Below, in pieces: positions 53,245 through 62,577 of a DNA stretch of 64,000 nt. The notes below the pieces were generated by a model. It made no database searches. It was given only the letters and a program-made list of their open reading frames with translations, and was not told the origin of the DNA. Numbering within the stretch: the first letter of the stretch is position 1; every line of letters starts with the position of its first letter. A program made the position numbers and the translations under genes. The stretch is taken from positions 124,001-188,000 of the forward strand of contig CAZJBS010000003.1 in assembly GCA_964544475.1 (NCBI GenBank), read 5' to 3'. Source of the stretch: CAZJBS01 sp964544475 (GTDB lineage: Bacteria > CLD3 > SB21).

Positions 53245-53787
53245 TTATTCACTTTTTCCGATTTCATCTTCAATCCGGCGCTGATATTCGTCGCCGTCGG
53301 TTGTGGCGGGCGATGCCGCGACGGGCGGACGCTTGCGCGAATACTTGATCACCACATACACGGTGACCATGGCAAAGGCGCCGAAGAGTACAAACGGCAT
53401 CGTCCAGGCCATCAGGTCAAATCCCTTCGTTTCCGGTTGGGAGAGAATCGCCTTCCCGATGGGCGCCCGGCCTTCAAAACGATATTCCGCCATGAACCAA
53501 TTCAACATTTCCTTTTTCGTCTTGCCCGCCAGTACCATTTCCTCAATTTGTTTGCGCATGGGCACGGCGGAAGGGCAGTTGATATGTCCGCATTGACCCA
53601 GCACGAGATTGCACCCGCACTGACAGATCAACTCCTCCGAGACTTCTTTGAAAATATCCGCCTGGGGACCGGACAGACGCATACTATGGGACGACTCGCT
53701 TTGACCATAGGCGGCCATGGTGAAGATCATCACCAGCGCCAAGCCGGCGCCCCAACGGGCGTTGGCGTTTGTCTCAGACTTTCTCAC
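53245..53787 (-). CDS. ccmH: Cytochrome c maturation protein CcmH
   Basis: A 180-residue protein with a signal peptide (MIFTMAAYGQ) and one C-terminal membrane helix. The redox site lies in LICQCGCNLVLGQCGHINC, a form used by deltaproteobacterial and FCB CcmH proteins; the helices with MRKQIEEMVLAGKTKKEMLNWFMAEY match the CcmH three-helix bundle. It reduces apocytochrome CXXCH cysteines before haem ligation. It overlaps ccmF by 14 bases. Confidence 0.92.
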   Translation of the reverse strand: MRKSETNANARWGAGLALVMIFTMAAYGQSESSHSMRLSGPQADIFKEVSEELICQCGCNLVLGQCGHINCPSAVPMRKQIEEMVLAGKTKKEMLNWFMAEYRFEGRAPIGKAILSQPETKGFDLMAWTMPFVLFGAFAMVTVYVVIKYSRKRPPVAASPATTDGDEYQRRIEDEIGKSE

Positions 53788-55792
53788 GGGTCGACTCCTT
53801 GTGTACCACTTTCATATCCTGCCGATCCTCCATGTAGGCCGGCAAAAGACAGATAAGGGTCCCGAAAACCAGGATTTCGGTTCCGATCCAGAGCCAGGTC
53901 ACCAGGGGATTGACATAGATTTGCAGGACGCCCTTCTGTTGCGTTTCATTCATTCCGGCAAAGACCACGTACAGATCTTCCTTGAGGCTCTTGTGCAATG
54001 CCACTTCGGTCGAGGGTTGCTGACTGGCTTTGTAAAACCGGTATTCCGGCTTCATCTGGGTGACCAGCTCGTTGTTTCGGTAGACGTTGAGCACGGCAAA
54101 CTGGGTTTGATAATTTGGCGTGTCCGAAACCTGGATATTCTGACACACGATCTCGTAGTCCTTGACCATCATCCGCTCGCCGATGCCGATTTCCGATTTC
54201 GTTTCAAAATTGAAGATGGAACCGGTGATACCGACGAAAATAATGACGACACCCAGGTGGACAATGTAGCCCCCATACCGCCGTTTGTTTTTCCAAACGA
54301 GATTCTTGAGAGCGACGACGAAATTCTCACGATTGGTACGCCTGCGGGCCATTGAGCCCTTGACAAATTCCGACAGAATAACCGTAGCCACGAAGATGGC
54401 GAGCGTAAAGGAAACGAGCCCGTAGAAATGTCTGGTCAGGAAAATGAACAGCAGCATTCCGCCAACCAGAGCGGTCAAGGCCGGATAGAGGAACGCCTTG
54501 CGCAGGCTTGCCAGCGACGTTTTTCGCCAGGCAAACAACGGTCCGGCGCCGGTCAGGAACAGAAGAAACAACGCAATCGGCACGTTGACCTTGTTGAAAA
54601 AGGGCGCGCCAATGACGATTTTTTCACCGGTCACGGCCTCGGAAATCACCGGAAACACCGTGCCCCAAAGAACGGCGAAGCAGGAAATCAGAAGTACTAG
54701 ATTGTTGAAAAGGAAACTGCTTTCGCGCGACAACGCTGAATCGAGGTGACTCTCACTTTTCAGCAACGGCATCCGTTTCATAATTAACCACACCGAAACA
54801 CCGATGCCTATCAGAATGAACGTGACAAAGAATTGTCCGATCGAGCCCGATGCAAAAGCATGGACCGAGGATACGACACCGGAACGCGTCAGGAACGTTC
54901 CGAAAAGGCACAGCAGGTAAGTGGCGATGATCAGTGTCACGTTCCACACCTTGAACATGTTTTTCTTTTCCTGGATGATCACCGAGTGCAGGAATGCCGT
55001 TCCGGTGATCCACGGCATCAGAGAGGCGTTTTCGACGGGATCCCATGCCCAATATCCGCCCCATCCCAATTCGACGTAGGCCCACCATCCGCCGAGCATA
55101 ATACCGGCGCTCTGGAACATCCACGCAAACAGGGTCCACCGGCGGGAAATGCGAATCCACTCGTCCCCAAGCCGGCCGCTGATCAACGCCGCGATGGCAA
55201 AAGCAAATGGGATCGCAAAACCGACATAACCCAAAAACAACGTGGGTGGATGGATGATCATTGCAGGATGTTGCAGAAGGGGATTGAGTCCGTTTCCGTC
55301 CGCGGCAGTAAACGGCGTAACGGATCCGTCACCATGGGCCGTCACCAACTCGTTGAATGGGTTGGCGGACCACAGGTTCAGGGCCAGAAAGAACATCTGA
55401 GTGACCATCGTCGTGGCGATCACATAAGGCATCAGTTCGGCATGGGCCCGTCGGTACCTGTAAGTCACGGCGAAACTGTATCCGGCCAGAATGAGGGACC
55501 ACAGAAGCAGCGATCCAGCCTGGCCAGCCCAGAAGGCGGTGAGCTTATAGAAGTAGGGCAGATCGTGGTTGGTGTAGGAAGCTACGTACTCGATATTCAT
55601 GTTGCTGGTGGCCAGCAGATACAGCAAGGCACCGGAAGCGACAAGCACACACGCGGCCGTGACATAAACCGCCCGTTGGGCGGCAATGACAAAATCGCGT
55701 CGCCGACGGAGGGCGCCGACGACCGATGCCACGACCGCGAAGGCGGCCGCAACCATCGCCAGAATCAGCGCAAAATTTCCAAAATTGTTCAT
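53774..55792 (-). CDS. ccmF: Cytochrome c haem lyase CcmF
   Basis: A 672-residue protein of about 14 membrane helices. The haem-binding WWD domain reads GWWAYVELGWGGYWAWDPVENASLMPW. Conserved histidines flank it (LQHPAMIIHPPTLFLGYVG, and TAFLHSVI). It attaches haem to apocytochrome c. The C-terminal periplasmic domain (SEIGIGERMMVKDYEIV) is also typical. It is the first gene of the ccm operon; the promoter probably lies in 55793-55929. Confidence 0.94.
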   Translation of the reverse strand: MNNFGNFALILAMVAAAFAVVASVVGALRRRRDFVIAAQRAVYVTAACVLVASGALLYLLATSNMNIEYVASYTNHDLPYFYKLTAFWAGQAGSLLLWSLILAGYSFAVTYRYRRAHAELMPYVIATTMVTQMFFLALNLWSANPFNELVTAHGDGSVTPFTAADGNGLNPLLQHPAMIIHPPTLFLGYVGFAIPFAFAIAALISGRLGDEWIRISRRWTLFAWMFQSAGIMLGGWWAYVELGWGGYWAWDPVENASLMPWITGTAFLHSVIIQEKKNMFKVWNVTLIIATYLLCLFGTFLTRSGVVSSVHAFASGSIGQFFVTFILIGIGVSVWLIMKRMPLLKSESHLDSALSRESSFLFNNLVLLISCFAVLWGTVFPVISEAVTGEKIVIGAPFFNKVNVPIALFLLFLTGAGPLFAWRKTSLASLRKAFLYPALTALVGGMLLFIFLTRHFYGLVSFTLAIFVATVILSEFVKGSMARRRTNRENFVVALKNLVWKNKRRYGGYIVHLGVVIIFVGITGSIFNFETKSEIGIGERMMVKDYEIVCQNIQVSDTPNYQTQFAVLNVYRNNELVTQMKPEYRFYKASQQPSTEVALHKSLKEDLYVVFAGMNETQQKGVLQIYVNPLVTWLWIGTEILVFGTLICLLPAYMEDRQDMKVVHKESTREKV

Positions 55793-55929
55793 GCCGTTAG
55801 CCTTTCTTTATGAAAACATGCCGAATCATCTCAACGTTAGGAGCAATATACACGTTGCCCGCGTACCAAAGTATGATAATCCTCAAAATAGTAAATGACT
55901 TTTCTCATGCTTTCATGGGACCGCTGCGA

Positions 55930-57654
55930 CTAACTTTTCAACAGGACTTCATAGACGGTGACGGGTTCCGCCACGCCCTTGAGCACAACCTGTTCGATGG
56001 GCGCCGCTATGTTCTTGGAGGGAAGCAGGTCGTAGGTGGATTGGCTGATGATGATCTGGCCCTTCTTGGCCACGCTGCACAGCCGGTTGGCAATATTCAC
56101 GGTTTCGCCAATGACCGTGTATTCAAGACGTTTGTTGGATCCAATGTTTCCAACCACGACTTCGCCGGTATTGATGCCAATGCCGACGTGAATGGGGTCC
56201 TTGCCCTCCGAACGCCGTTGAAAATTGAACTTCTCCGAGGCCCGTTGCATTTGGACCGCCGCATTGAGGGCTCGCATATGGAAATCGTCATAATGGACCG
56301 GGGCGCCAAAAAATGCCATGATGGCATCGCCGATGAATTTGTCCACGGTGCCGCCGTAACGATCGATGATATCAATCATCTCGTCAAAGTGTGAATTCAG
56401 CAGATGAATCAGTTCCTGTGGATCCATGCCGCGTGACATCGGTGTAAAGCCGCGGATGTCCGTGAACATGACGCTGAGGCGCACTTTTTCACCCTTCAGA
56501 ATGCCGTCTACCGATTGTTCCGCGAGGACTTTCTTGGCGACGTCGGGCGACAAGTATTTTCCAAATAGACCTTCGACACGTTCTTTCTGTTTCAGACCCT
56601 TGGTCATCTCATTGAAGGCGGTGGCCAGTTCGCCCATTTCATCCCTGGACGTGACGCGGATTTCATAATCCAGATTGCCGGTGGCCACGGCACGGGTCGC
56701 CCCCACAAGTGACTTGACCGGCCTGGTGACGCCCGTGGCGATGACAAAGCCGATCATAAGGGCCACCGCGGCCACGCCAAGTCCGATGTACAGCATGTTT
56801 TTCTGCGATTCACGCAATGGTCTCAAGGCACGGTCCAGGGAGCTGAAAAAAACGTACGTCGCAATCACCCGCTTATCCTGTCCTTCGCTGCCGGGTGAAG
56901 CAAACACCGGCGAGGCTACGGCAAGGAATTGCTCGCCCTCCAGTTCAAAAGTAAAAGCCGGACTGGGCCCCTTGTGGATCATGGCATGGTCCAGGCTTTC
57001 CTTGTGCTTCTGGAGTCGTTCGGTAAGTTCAGGTCTTTGACCGGGAAGATTTGTAGCCAGGATACGTCCTCCCATCATAAAGGCAATCTGGCTGGTCGTG
57101 ACCTTGGCGATTTTGACGGCAGCGCTGTCATTGAGTTCGTAGCCGAGTACGATCGCACCCAGCACTTCATTGGCCACGATCGTCGGTGACGCCGCAACCC
57201 GGATCAGCCGCCCACGATCTTCCCAGAAGCCTCCATTGTCATTGCCTTCCAGGGCGGCAGATACTTCGGGCACTTGCACCATGTTGGTGTTGGCTTTGAT
57301 TTGAGAGTCCGCCGATGCCAGGATCTCGCCCGATCGGCTCATCGCCACAAACACATCGGCCTGCAAATTCTCGTTGAAGGACATCAAGCCCTCCGAAATA
57401 GTCGCGCGATCCTGGGTGCTCAGTAAAGCCGCAAATTTCGGATTGTCGGAGACACTGACGCTCTGAAGAATGAGTTGAGAAAAGTAATTCGCGCTGAATT
57501 CTTCATACGTTTCGTTGCTTCGGGTCAATCGCCACACAATATCCGATTCGATATCCTTGGCCAATTGAATCGTCACAAACAGATAGGCGGTCCCGGCAAT
57601 AAGCAGAATCACAAGGACCAATAGAATCAACTTATTTCTAAATTTTAAGTTCAT
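55930..57654 (-). CDS. Cache-HAMP class III adenylate/guanylate cyclase
   Basis: A 574-residue membrane sensor. A first helix (residues 8-30) is followed by a dCache-like periplasmic domain (VFVAMSRSGEILASADSQI), a second helix near 295-317, and a HAMP (TRPVKSLVGATRAVATGNLDYEI). The cyclase part (about 380-565) has MFTDIRGFTPMSRGM, KFIGDAIMAFFGAP and ETVNIANRLCSVAKKGQ. It is a second cyclase, distinct in architecture from the CHASE2 one. It lies between ccmF and the slipin gene on the minus strand. Confidence 0.92.
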   Translation of the reverse strand: MNLKFRNKLILLVLVILLIAGTAYLFVTIQLAKDIESDIVWRLTRSNETYEEFSANYFSQLILQSVSVSDNPKFAALLSTQDRATISEGLMSFNENLQADVFVAMSRSGEILASADSQIKANTNMVQVPEVSAALEGNDNGGFWEDRGRLIRVAASPTIVANEVLGAIVLGYELNDSAAVKIAKVTTSQIAFMMGGRILATNLPGQRPELTERLQKHKESLDHAMIHKGPSPAFTFELEGEQFLAVASPVFASPGSEGQDKRVIATYVFFSSLDRALRPLRESQKNMLYIGLGVAAVALMIGFVIATGVTRPVKSLVGATRAVATGNLDYEIRVTSRDEMGELATAFNEMTKGLKQKERVEGLFGKYLSPDVAKKVLAEQSVDGILKGEKVRLSVMFTDIRGFTPMSRGMDPQELIHLLNSHFDEMIDIIDRYGGTVDKFIGDAIMAFFGAPVHYDDFHMRALNAAVQMQRASEKFNFQRRSEGKDPIHVGIGINTGEVVVGNIGSNKRLEYTVIGETVNIANRLCSVAKKGQIIISQSTYDLLPSKNIAAPIEQVVLKGVAEPVTVYEVLLKS

Positions 57655-57761
57655 GTTTTTTAAAAAGTTTGTGGAATACTGTTAACGGAAAGTAACCGTT
57701 CGACTATGGAAAAACAAGTCGAATCTGACAGGACGGCGGGGGAATATGTGAGGTGCAAACG

Positions 57762-58514
57762 CTACTTTTCTTTAGGCATGAAGGCCTTTATCAAGTCGAT
57801 CGGAATGGGAAAAATCGTTGTCGAGTTATTCTCGGCCGCAATTTCAACGAGCGTTTGCAGATATCGCAATTGTATGGCGGCCGGAGACCGGCTGAGAATA
57901 TCCGACGCGTCCGCCAATTTCTGCGCAGCCTGCCATTCTCCGTCGGCGGCAATGATCTTCGCCCGGCGCTCCCGTTCGGCCTCGGCCTGCTTGGCCATTG
58001 CCCGCTTCATCTCCTGAGGCAGGTCGATGTGTTTGACTTCGACAGCGCTGACTTTGATGCCCCAGGGCTCGGTTTGGCTGTCGATGATTTCCTGGAGTTG
58101 CTTGTTGATCTTCTCGCGTTCCGAAAGCAGATCATCCAGTTCAAATTGTCCCAGAATTGAGCGCAGCGTGGTCTGCGAGAATTGCGAAGTGGCGGCGATG
58201 TAATTCTCGACTTCAATGATCGCCCTGTCCGGACTCAACACGCGAAAGTATACGACGGCGTTCACCTGAACGGATACGTTGTCGCGCGTGATGACATCCT
58301 GCGGCGGAACGTCCATCACCACCGTGCGGAGACTGACTTTGACCATCTTGTCGATGATGGGAATCAGAATGATCAGGCCGGGCCCCTTGATGTGGATGAC
58401 ACGGCCAAGCCGGAACACGACCCCACGTTCGTATTCTCGCAGGATCTTAATCGCGCTGGCGAGAAAAAATACGACAAGCAGGACAAGGAAAGGAACGAAA
58501 AATTGGGTTTCCAT
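57762..58514 (-). CDS. Slipin (SPFH/band 7 membrane protein)
   Basis: A 250-residue protein starting at 58514 behind GGGAG; the frame above this is not family-like. One membrane helix (FVPFLVLLVVFFLASAIKI) leads to an SPFH domain (YERGVVFRLGRVIHIKGPGLIILIPIIDKMVKV, RDNVSVQVNAVVYFRV). A coiled coil (QAEAERERRAKIIAADGEWQAAQKLADAS) ends it. Slipins form membrane rings and pair with NfeD proteases; the NfeD gene is directly upstream, 20 bases away. Confidence 0.94.
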   Translation of the reverse strand: METQFFVPFLVLLVVFFLASAIKILREYERGVVFRLGRVIHIKGPGLIILIPIIDKMVKVSLRTVVMDVPPQDVITRDNVSVQVNAVVYFRVLSPDRAIIEVENYIAATSQFSQTTLRSILGQFELDDLLSEREKINKQLQEIIDSQTEPWGIKVSAVEVKHIDLPQEMKRAMAKQAEAERERRAKIIAADGEWQAAQKLADASDILSRSPAAIQLRYLQTLVEIAAENNSTTIFPIPIDLIKAFMPKEK

Positions 58515-58534
58515 GAGCATCTCCCGCGGTTGAT

Positions 58535-59842
58535 TTACGAATGTTTCGGAATGGCCGTCGGTTTTTCGGGCGCCACATGGAGTCTCAGCGCTGACACGCC
58601 GTCGACGCTTACCACCATACCATTGGTGAGTGGCGATTCCGATGTGACGTGCCATATCTCACCATGGATACGAGCCTGACCTTCCAGACCGCCTGCCATG
58701 ACAGTCAACACCACCCCGCTGGCCCCGATCATGCCTTCCGTACCCGTCGAGACTTTTCTGGTCTGGGCTTTGGCGCCGATGCCGACAATAAAAAGGAAAA
58801 ACAAACCGGTGGTCACCACCACGGGCACAATCACGCCCCACGATAGTCGCAACCATTCGTCTGTCCTATCGATGAGCATCATCGACCCAAGGAGTAAAGC
58901 GATGGCCCCTCCGATGGACAATACGCCATAACTGGTCACCTTGATTTCCAAAAGAAACAGGATGACGCCAAAGATGATCAGTGCCAATCCGGCATAATTG
59001 ATCGGCAGCGTATGAAATGAATAGAATGCGAGGATAATGCAGATGCCGCCGATGACGCCGGGCAGAACGGAGCCAGGATTGTACAATTCGAAAAACAACC
59101 CGTAGATGCCAAGCATCATCAATATGTATGCGACATTGGGATCCGTCAATATGTCCAGCAGGTCAAATCGCCATCCCCTTTGGATGGTGACGACCAAGGC
59201 TCCGTCGGTATGTATGGTCTTCTTTCCGACAATGGTCTCTACCGTCATGCCATCCAACCGGGCCAGGAGGGAATCAAGATTGACGACGACGAGGTTGATG
59301 ACCTTTTTGGCCAACGCCTCATTCTCCGTGATGGAAACACTCTGGCGGACGGCTTCCTCGGCCCAATCGGCATTCCTTCCGTTCTTCTCCGCAAGACTGC
59401 GAATATAAGATACGGCATCGTTCGTGACTTTTTCCATCATGACGTGGCCCGTGCTGTCAGGAGAAGATTCACCAATGGTGACCGGGTGGGCCGCTCCGAT
59501 ATTGGTACCGGGCGCCATCGCGGACACATGGGCCGCCATCATTAGGAAAACGCCTGCCGACGCGCAGTGAGAACCACTGGGCGCCACGTAAACGACCACC
59601 GGTACCGGGGACGTGAGTATGGCCTTCACGATGACATTCATCGATTTCATAAGACCGCCTGGCGTGTCAATCTCAATCACCAGACACGACGCTTTCCGTG
59701 AATCTGCTTCCTCGATGGCGTTTTGAAGAAATTCTGCCGAAGCCGGATTGATGACGCCATCGATATTCGCCCTGCACACCGTCTGTTGGGCAATGGCTGA
59801 CGAAAGAGGAAGCAAGAAAAGAACGAGAGTGCGTATGCGCAT
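58535..59842 (-). CDS. NfeD-family membrane serine protease (ClpP-like)
   Basis: A 435-residue protein with a signal peptide (cleavage near AIAQ, residue 19). A ClpP-fold domain has the catalytic Ser95 in SHCASAGVFLMMAA and a lysine later in HVMMEKVTND. About four membrane helices follow, with an OB-fold NfeD domain at the end (GASGVVLTVMAGGLEGQARIHGEIWHVTS). This is the long form that cleaves the tail of its slipin or stomatin partner, encoded next. The start at 59842 begins the signal; the frame above it is rejected. Confidence 0.93.
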   Translation of the reverse strand: MRIRTLVLFLLPLSSAIAQQTVCRANIDGVINPASAEFLQNAIEEADSRKASCLVIEIDTPGGLMKSMNVIVKAILTSPVPVVVYVAPSGSHCASAGVFLMMAAHVSAMAPGTNIGAAHPVTIGESSPDSTGHVMMEKVTNDAVSYIRSLAEKNGRNADWAEEAVRQSVSITENEALAKKVINLVVVNLDSLLARLDGMTVETIVGKKTIHTDGALVVTIQRGWRFDLLDILTDPNVAYILMMLGIYGLFFELYNPGSVLPGVIGGICIILAFYSFHTLPINYAGLALIIFGVILFLLEIKVTSYGVLSIGGAIALLLGSMMLIDRTDEWLRLSWGVIVPVVVTTGLFFLFIVGIGAKAQTRKVSTGTEGMIGASGVVLTVMAGGLEGQARIHGEIWHVTSESPLTNGMVVSVDGVSALRLHVAPEKPTAIPKHS

Positions 59843-60027
59843 GGCTGTCGGCCTTGGTTGACCACACAATTTACGATCCACGTTGAACAAACACAATGGC
59901 CAAGTTGCGGGGCCAAGGAACTTTTCCTCGTGCGATTGCGTTTAATATCTAAGGACTTCATCTGCAACAAACATCCTAAGTCCCATAATTACAATATTCC
60001 TCATTCACGAAGCGGAAGGAGGAAGAC

Positions 60028-60402
60028 ATGGCTCGGATATTTGTCATTGAGGATGAACCCAGTTTGCGCATGTTGTATCGTGCCGAACTCGAAGGCATGG
60101 GCCACAAGGTTACATGCTGGTCGAATGGCAGGGAAGCCTTGCGAGAACTGCCGAAACAATCCCCCGATCTCATTGTCTTGGATATCATGATGCCGGAAGG
60201 GGATGGTATGGAATTTCTGACCAGATTGCTGGATGCCAGGATTTCCATACCCGTTATCATCAACTCAGCCTACTCTCACTACAAGAATGAATTCATGAGT
60301 TGGGCCGCCGAAGCTTACATTGTTAAATCTTCCGATTTGACCGAGTTGAAGTCCCAAGTCGGCCATATTCTTGGCAAATCACAAACTCCGGTTTCCCACT
60401 AG
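60028..60402 (+). CDS. Single-domain response regulator
   Basis: A 124-residue receiver with no output domain. The acidic pocket is FVIEDEP, the phospho-acceptor Asp52 in VLDIMMPEGDG, and the switch residues are the Ser in INSAYS and Lys in YIVKSS. It resembles the lone receivers that act as phosphate shuttles or bind other proteins. The ribosome site is GGAAGGAGG. It is divergent from the NfeD gene, and no kinase is next to it; the hybrid kinase at 10 kb and the receiver-kinase at 31 kb are candidates. Confidence 0.92.
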   Translation: MARIFVIEDEPSLRMLYRAELEGMGHKVTCWSNGREALRELPKQSPDLIVLDIMMPEGDGMEFLTRLLDARISIPVIINSAYSHYKNEFMSWAAEAYIVKSSDLTELKSQVGHILGKSQTPVSH

Positions 60403-60468
60403 CTGGAAGTCTCCCGCTTTTCTGACGTTTATCAGCCCAAAAACGCCCTCCAGACGGCCAATTATGTC

Positions 60469-60497
60469 TTGACTTTATAGAGTCGGACAATTACATT
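60469..60497 (+). promoter_or_regulatory. Sigma-70-like promoter for secD-secF
   Basis: TTGACT at 60469-60474, a 17-base spacer and TACATT at 60492-60497, with a GGAGG ribosome site before the ATG at 60574. Activity is inferred. Confidence 0.5.
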
Positions 60498-60573
60498 GGC
60501 ACTCTTCTTGAGTCGTATTAGTCTAATTTTTTCAACCTTTTACAGGTTGCACTCTTACGGAGGATTTCACGGA

Positions 60574-62550
60574 ATGTTCAAGAGTAAGAACGTCAGACTC
60601 GGAGTCATCCTGACATGCCTGGCTTTGTCCCTTCTGGCGCTGTGGCCATCGTTCCAATTCTACGGGCTGACGGACATTGAGAAGTCTGAGATGAAGAAGA
60701 CCGCTGAAGGAACGAAAGAACTTCAGAGTCTGCAATCCAAATCGATCAATCTCGGTCTCGATCTGAAAGGGGGTATTCGGCTGGTGCTGGAAGCCGATGT
60801 GATCACGCTGTTCGAGAACCTCGTGCGCTCCAAGGACAACCAGTTTGCCCAACTTTTTGAACAGGCGGCGGAGGCATATCGCAAAGATGCGGATGCCAAT
60901 TTTGCATCCGTGCTTGAAACCCACTTTGCCAATGCCAACGTTCCGATGATCAACTATTGGGGCGAAAGGCACAAAGACAACGACGGGGTAGTCAAGTACC
61001 TGAACACCGAGGCCAAGGACGCCATTGATCGTGCCCAACAAATCATCCGCAACCGTGTGGACCAATTCGGCGTCAGCGAACCCACGATTCAAAAGCATGG
61101 TGACCACCGCATTATTGTGGAACTTCCCGGAATCGATGATCCGGCGCTTGCCAAGAATTTGATTCAACAAACGGCTTTGCTGGAGTTCAAATTGCTGCGT
61201 GATCCGCAGGAATCGATCAACGTTTTTGAAAAACTGGATCGTTATCTGGCCACAGCAGACAGCACGGTGTCGTCTTTTTCCGCCCAGCGAGATTCGACAG
61301 TTTCGGTGGCCTCCAAAGTCGACACGTCGGTCAAAGAACCTCTGAGCGGACTGGGTGCTGAATTGGCCAAAGCCGCCGCCGACACCGCCCAAAAAGATAC
61401 AACGGCCGCCGCCGAACTGAAAGACAAGCCGTTCTCAAAATACATACAGGCTCAGCAAATCGGCCAAACCGGCATGGATTTTTATGTCCAGGATCAGAAT
61501 CTGGAATTTCTGAAGTCCATGCTCTATGTGAAAATCGGGGATCGCGTGAAAATTCGTCCCGGTGTGCAGGCGGCGATCGGTGAATCGAATGAGATCATCT
61601 TCAGCACGAAGCCCATTCATGAAGGATACTATGCGGTCTACGTGGTCAAGAAAGCCGCCGAATTGTCCGGCGCGGTGATCACCGAAGCGAAACAGGATAT
61701 TTATCAGGGTATGGATCCCAGCATGGCCGGCCGTCCCATTGTGACCCTGAAAATGACCGACGAAGGCGGGCGCAAATGGGCCATCATCACCGGGGCCAAC
61801 GTTTCCAAACGCATCGCGGTCGTGCTGGACAACAAAGTTCAGTCGGCTCCCAACATCATTGAAAAGATTTCTGGCGGCAACACGCAAATTACGGGTATGG
61901 AAAACCTGGACGAGGCCAAGAGTCTGGCCATCGCCCTGAGGGCGGGTTCGCTGCCGGCGCCGGTGCATATCATGGAAGAACGAACGATCGGTCCTTCGCT
62001 CGGCGAAGATTCGATCAATAGCGGGAAGATGGCGAGTTGGGTGGCCTTCGTGATCGTGGCTCTGGCCATGATCGCATACTATCGCGGCTCGGGAGTGATT
62101 GCCAATGGTGCCCTGATTGTCAATGTCATTCTTCTGCTGGGCATTCTGGTCGGTTTTGGGTTCACGCTGACGCTGCCGGGTATTGCCGGCATCGTTCTGA
62201 CGATGGGTATGGCCGTTGACGCCAACGTGTTGATCTATGAACGAATCCGGGAAGAAGTCCGGCTTGGCAAGACCGTGCGGGCGGCCATTGATACCGGATT
62301 TTCAAAAGCCCTCGTGACGATTCTCGACGCCAACATCACAACGTTCGGCACCGGCCTTGTGCTGTATCAGTTTGGCACGGGTCCCATCAAGGGTTTCGCT
62401 CTGACCTTGATGATCGGTATTATTACGACGATTTTTTGCGGGGTTTACGTGTCCCGATTCTTCTTTGACGTGGTTTATTCGCGCACGGCATTGGAGCAGG
62501 AAATCAGCATCGGCATCACGCGCGAACGCCTCGCCGCTGACAAAGTTTAA
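60574..62550 (+). CDS. secD: Protein translocase subunit SecD
   Basis: A 658-residue inner-membrane protein that pulls secreted proteins through SecYEG with the proton gradient. The start at 60574 follows GGAGG; the longer frame is not family-like. The NLGLDLKGGIRLVLEAD motif, IIRNRVDQFGVSEPTIQ, VELPGI and the membrane bundle with AGIVLTMGMAVDANVLIYERIREE are classical. Residues of about 227-289 are a Ser/Thr/Ala/Asp-rich low-complexity insert in the P1 region. secF follows 27 bases later. Confidence 0.96.
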   Translation: MFKSKNVRLGVILTCLALSLLALWPSFQFYGLTDIEKSEMKKTAEGTKELQSLQSKSINLGLDLKGGIRLVLEADVITLFENLVRSKDNQFAQLFEQAAEAYRKDADANFASVLETHFANANVPMINYWGERHKDNDGVVKYLNTEAKDAIDRAQQIIRNRVDQFGVSEPTIQKHGDHRIIVELPGIDDPALAKNLIQQTALLEFKLLRDPQESINVFEKLDRYLATADSTVSSFSAQRDSTVSVASKVDTSVKEPLSGLGAELAKAAADTAQKDTTAAAELKDKPFSKYIQAQQIGQTGMDFYVQDQNLEFLKSMLYVKIGDRVKIRPGVQAAIGESNEIIFSTKPIHEGYYAVYVVKKAAELSGAVITEAKQDIYQGMDPSMAGRPIVTLKMTDEGGRKWAIITGANVSKRIAVVLDNKVQSAPNIIEKISGGNTQITGMENLDEAKSLAIALRAGSLPAPVHIMEERTIGPSLGEDSINSGKMASWVAFVIVALAMIAYYRGSGVIANGALIVNVILLLGILVGFGFTLTLPGIAGIVLTMGMAVDANVLIYERIREEVRLGKTVRAAIDTGFSKALVTILDANITTFGTGLVLYQFGTGPIKGFALTLMIGIITTIFCGVYVSRFFFDVVYSRTALEQEISIGITRERLAADKV

Positions 62551-62577
62551 ACGCAGTTTTTCAGGAGACATTTTTCC

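Noticed and set aside
54833..55813. 326-residue plus-strand open frame opposite ccmF
   Set aside because: Its composition is rich in Arg, Gln, Gly and His and has no domain; ccmF is unambiguous on the other strand.
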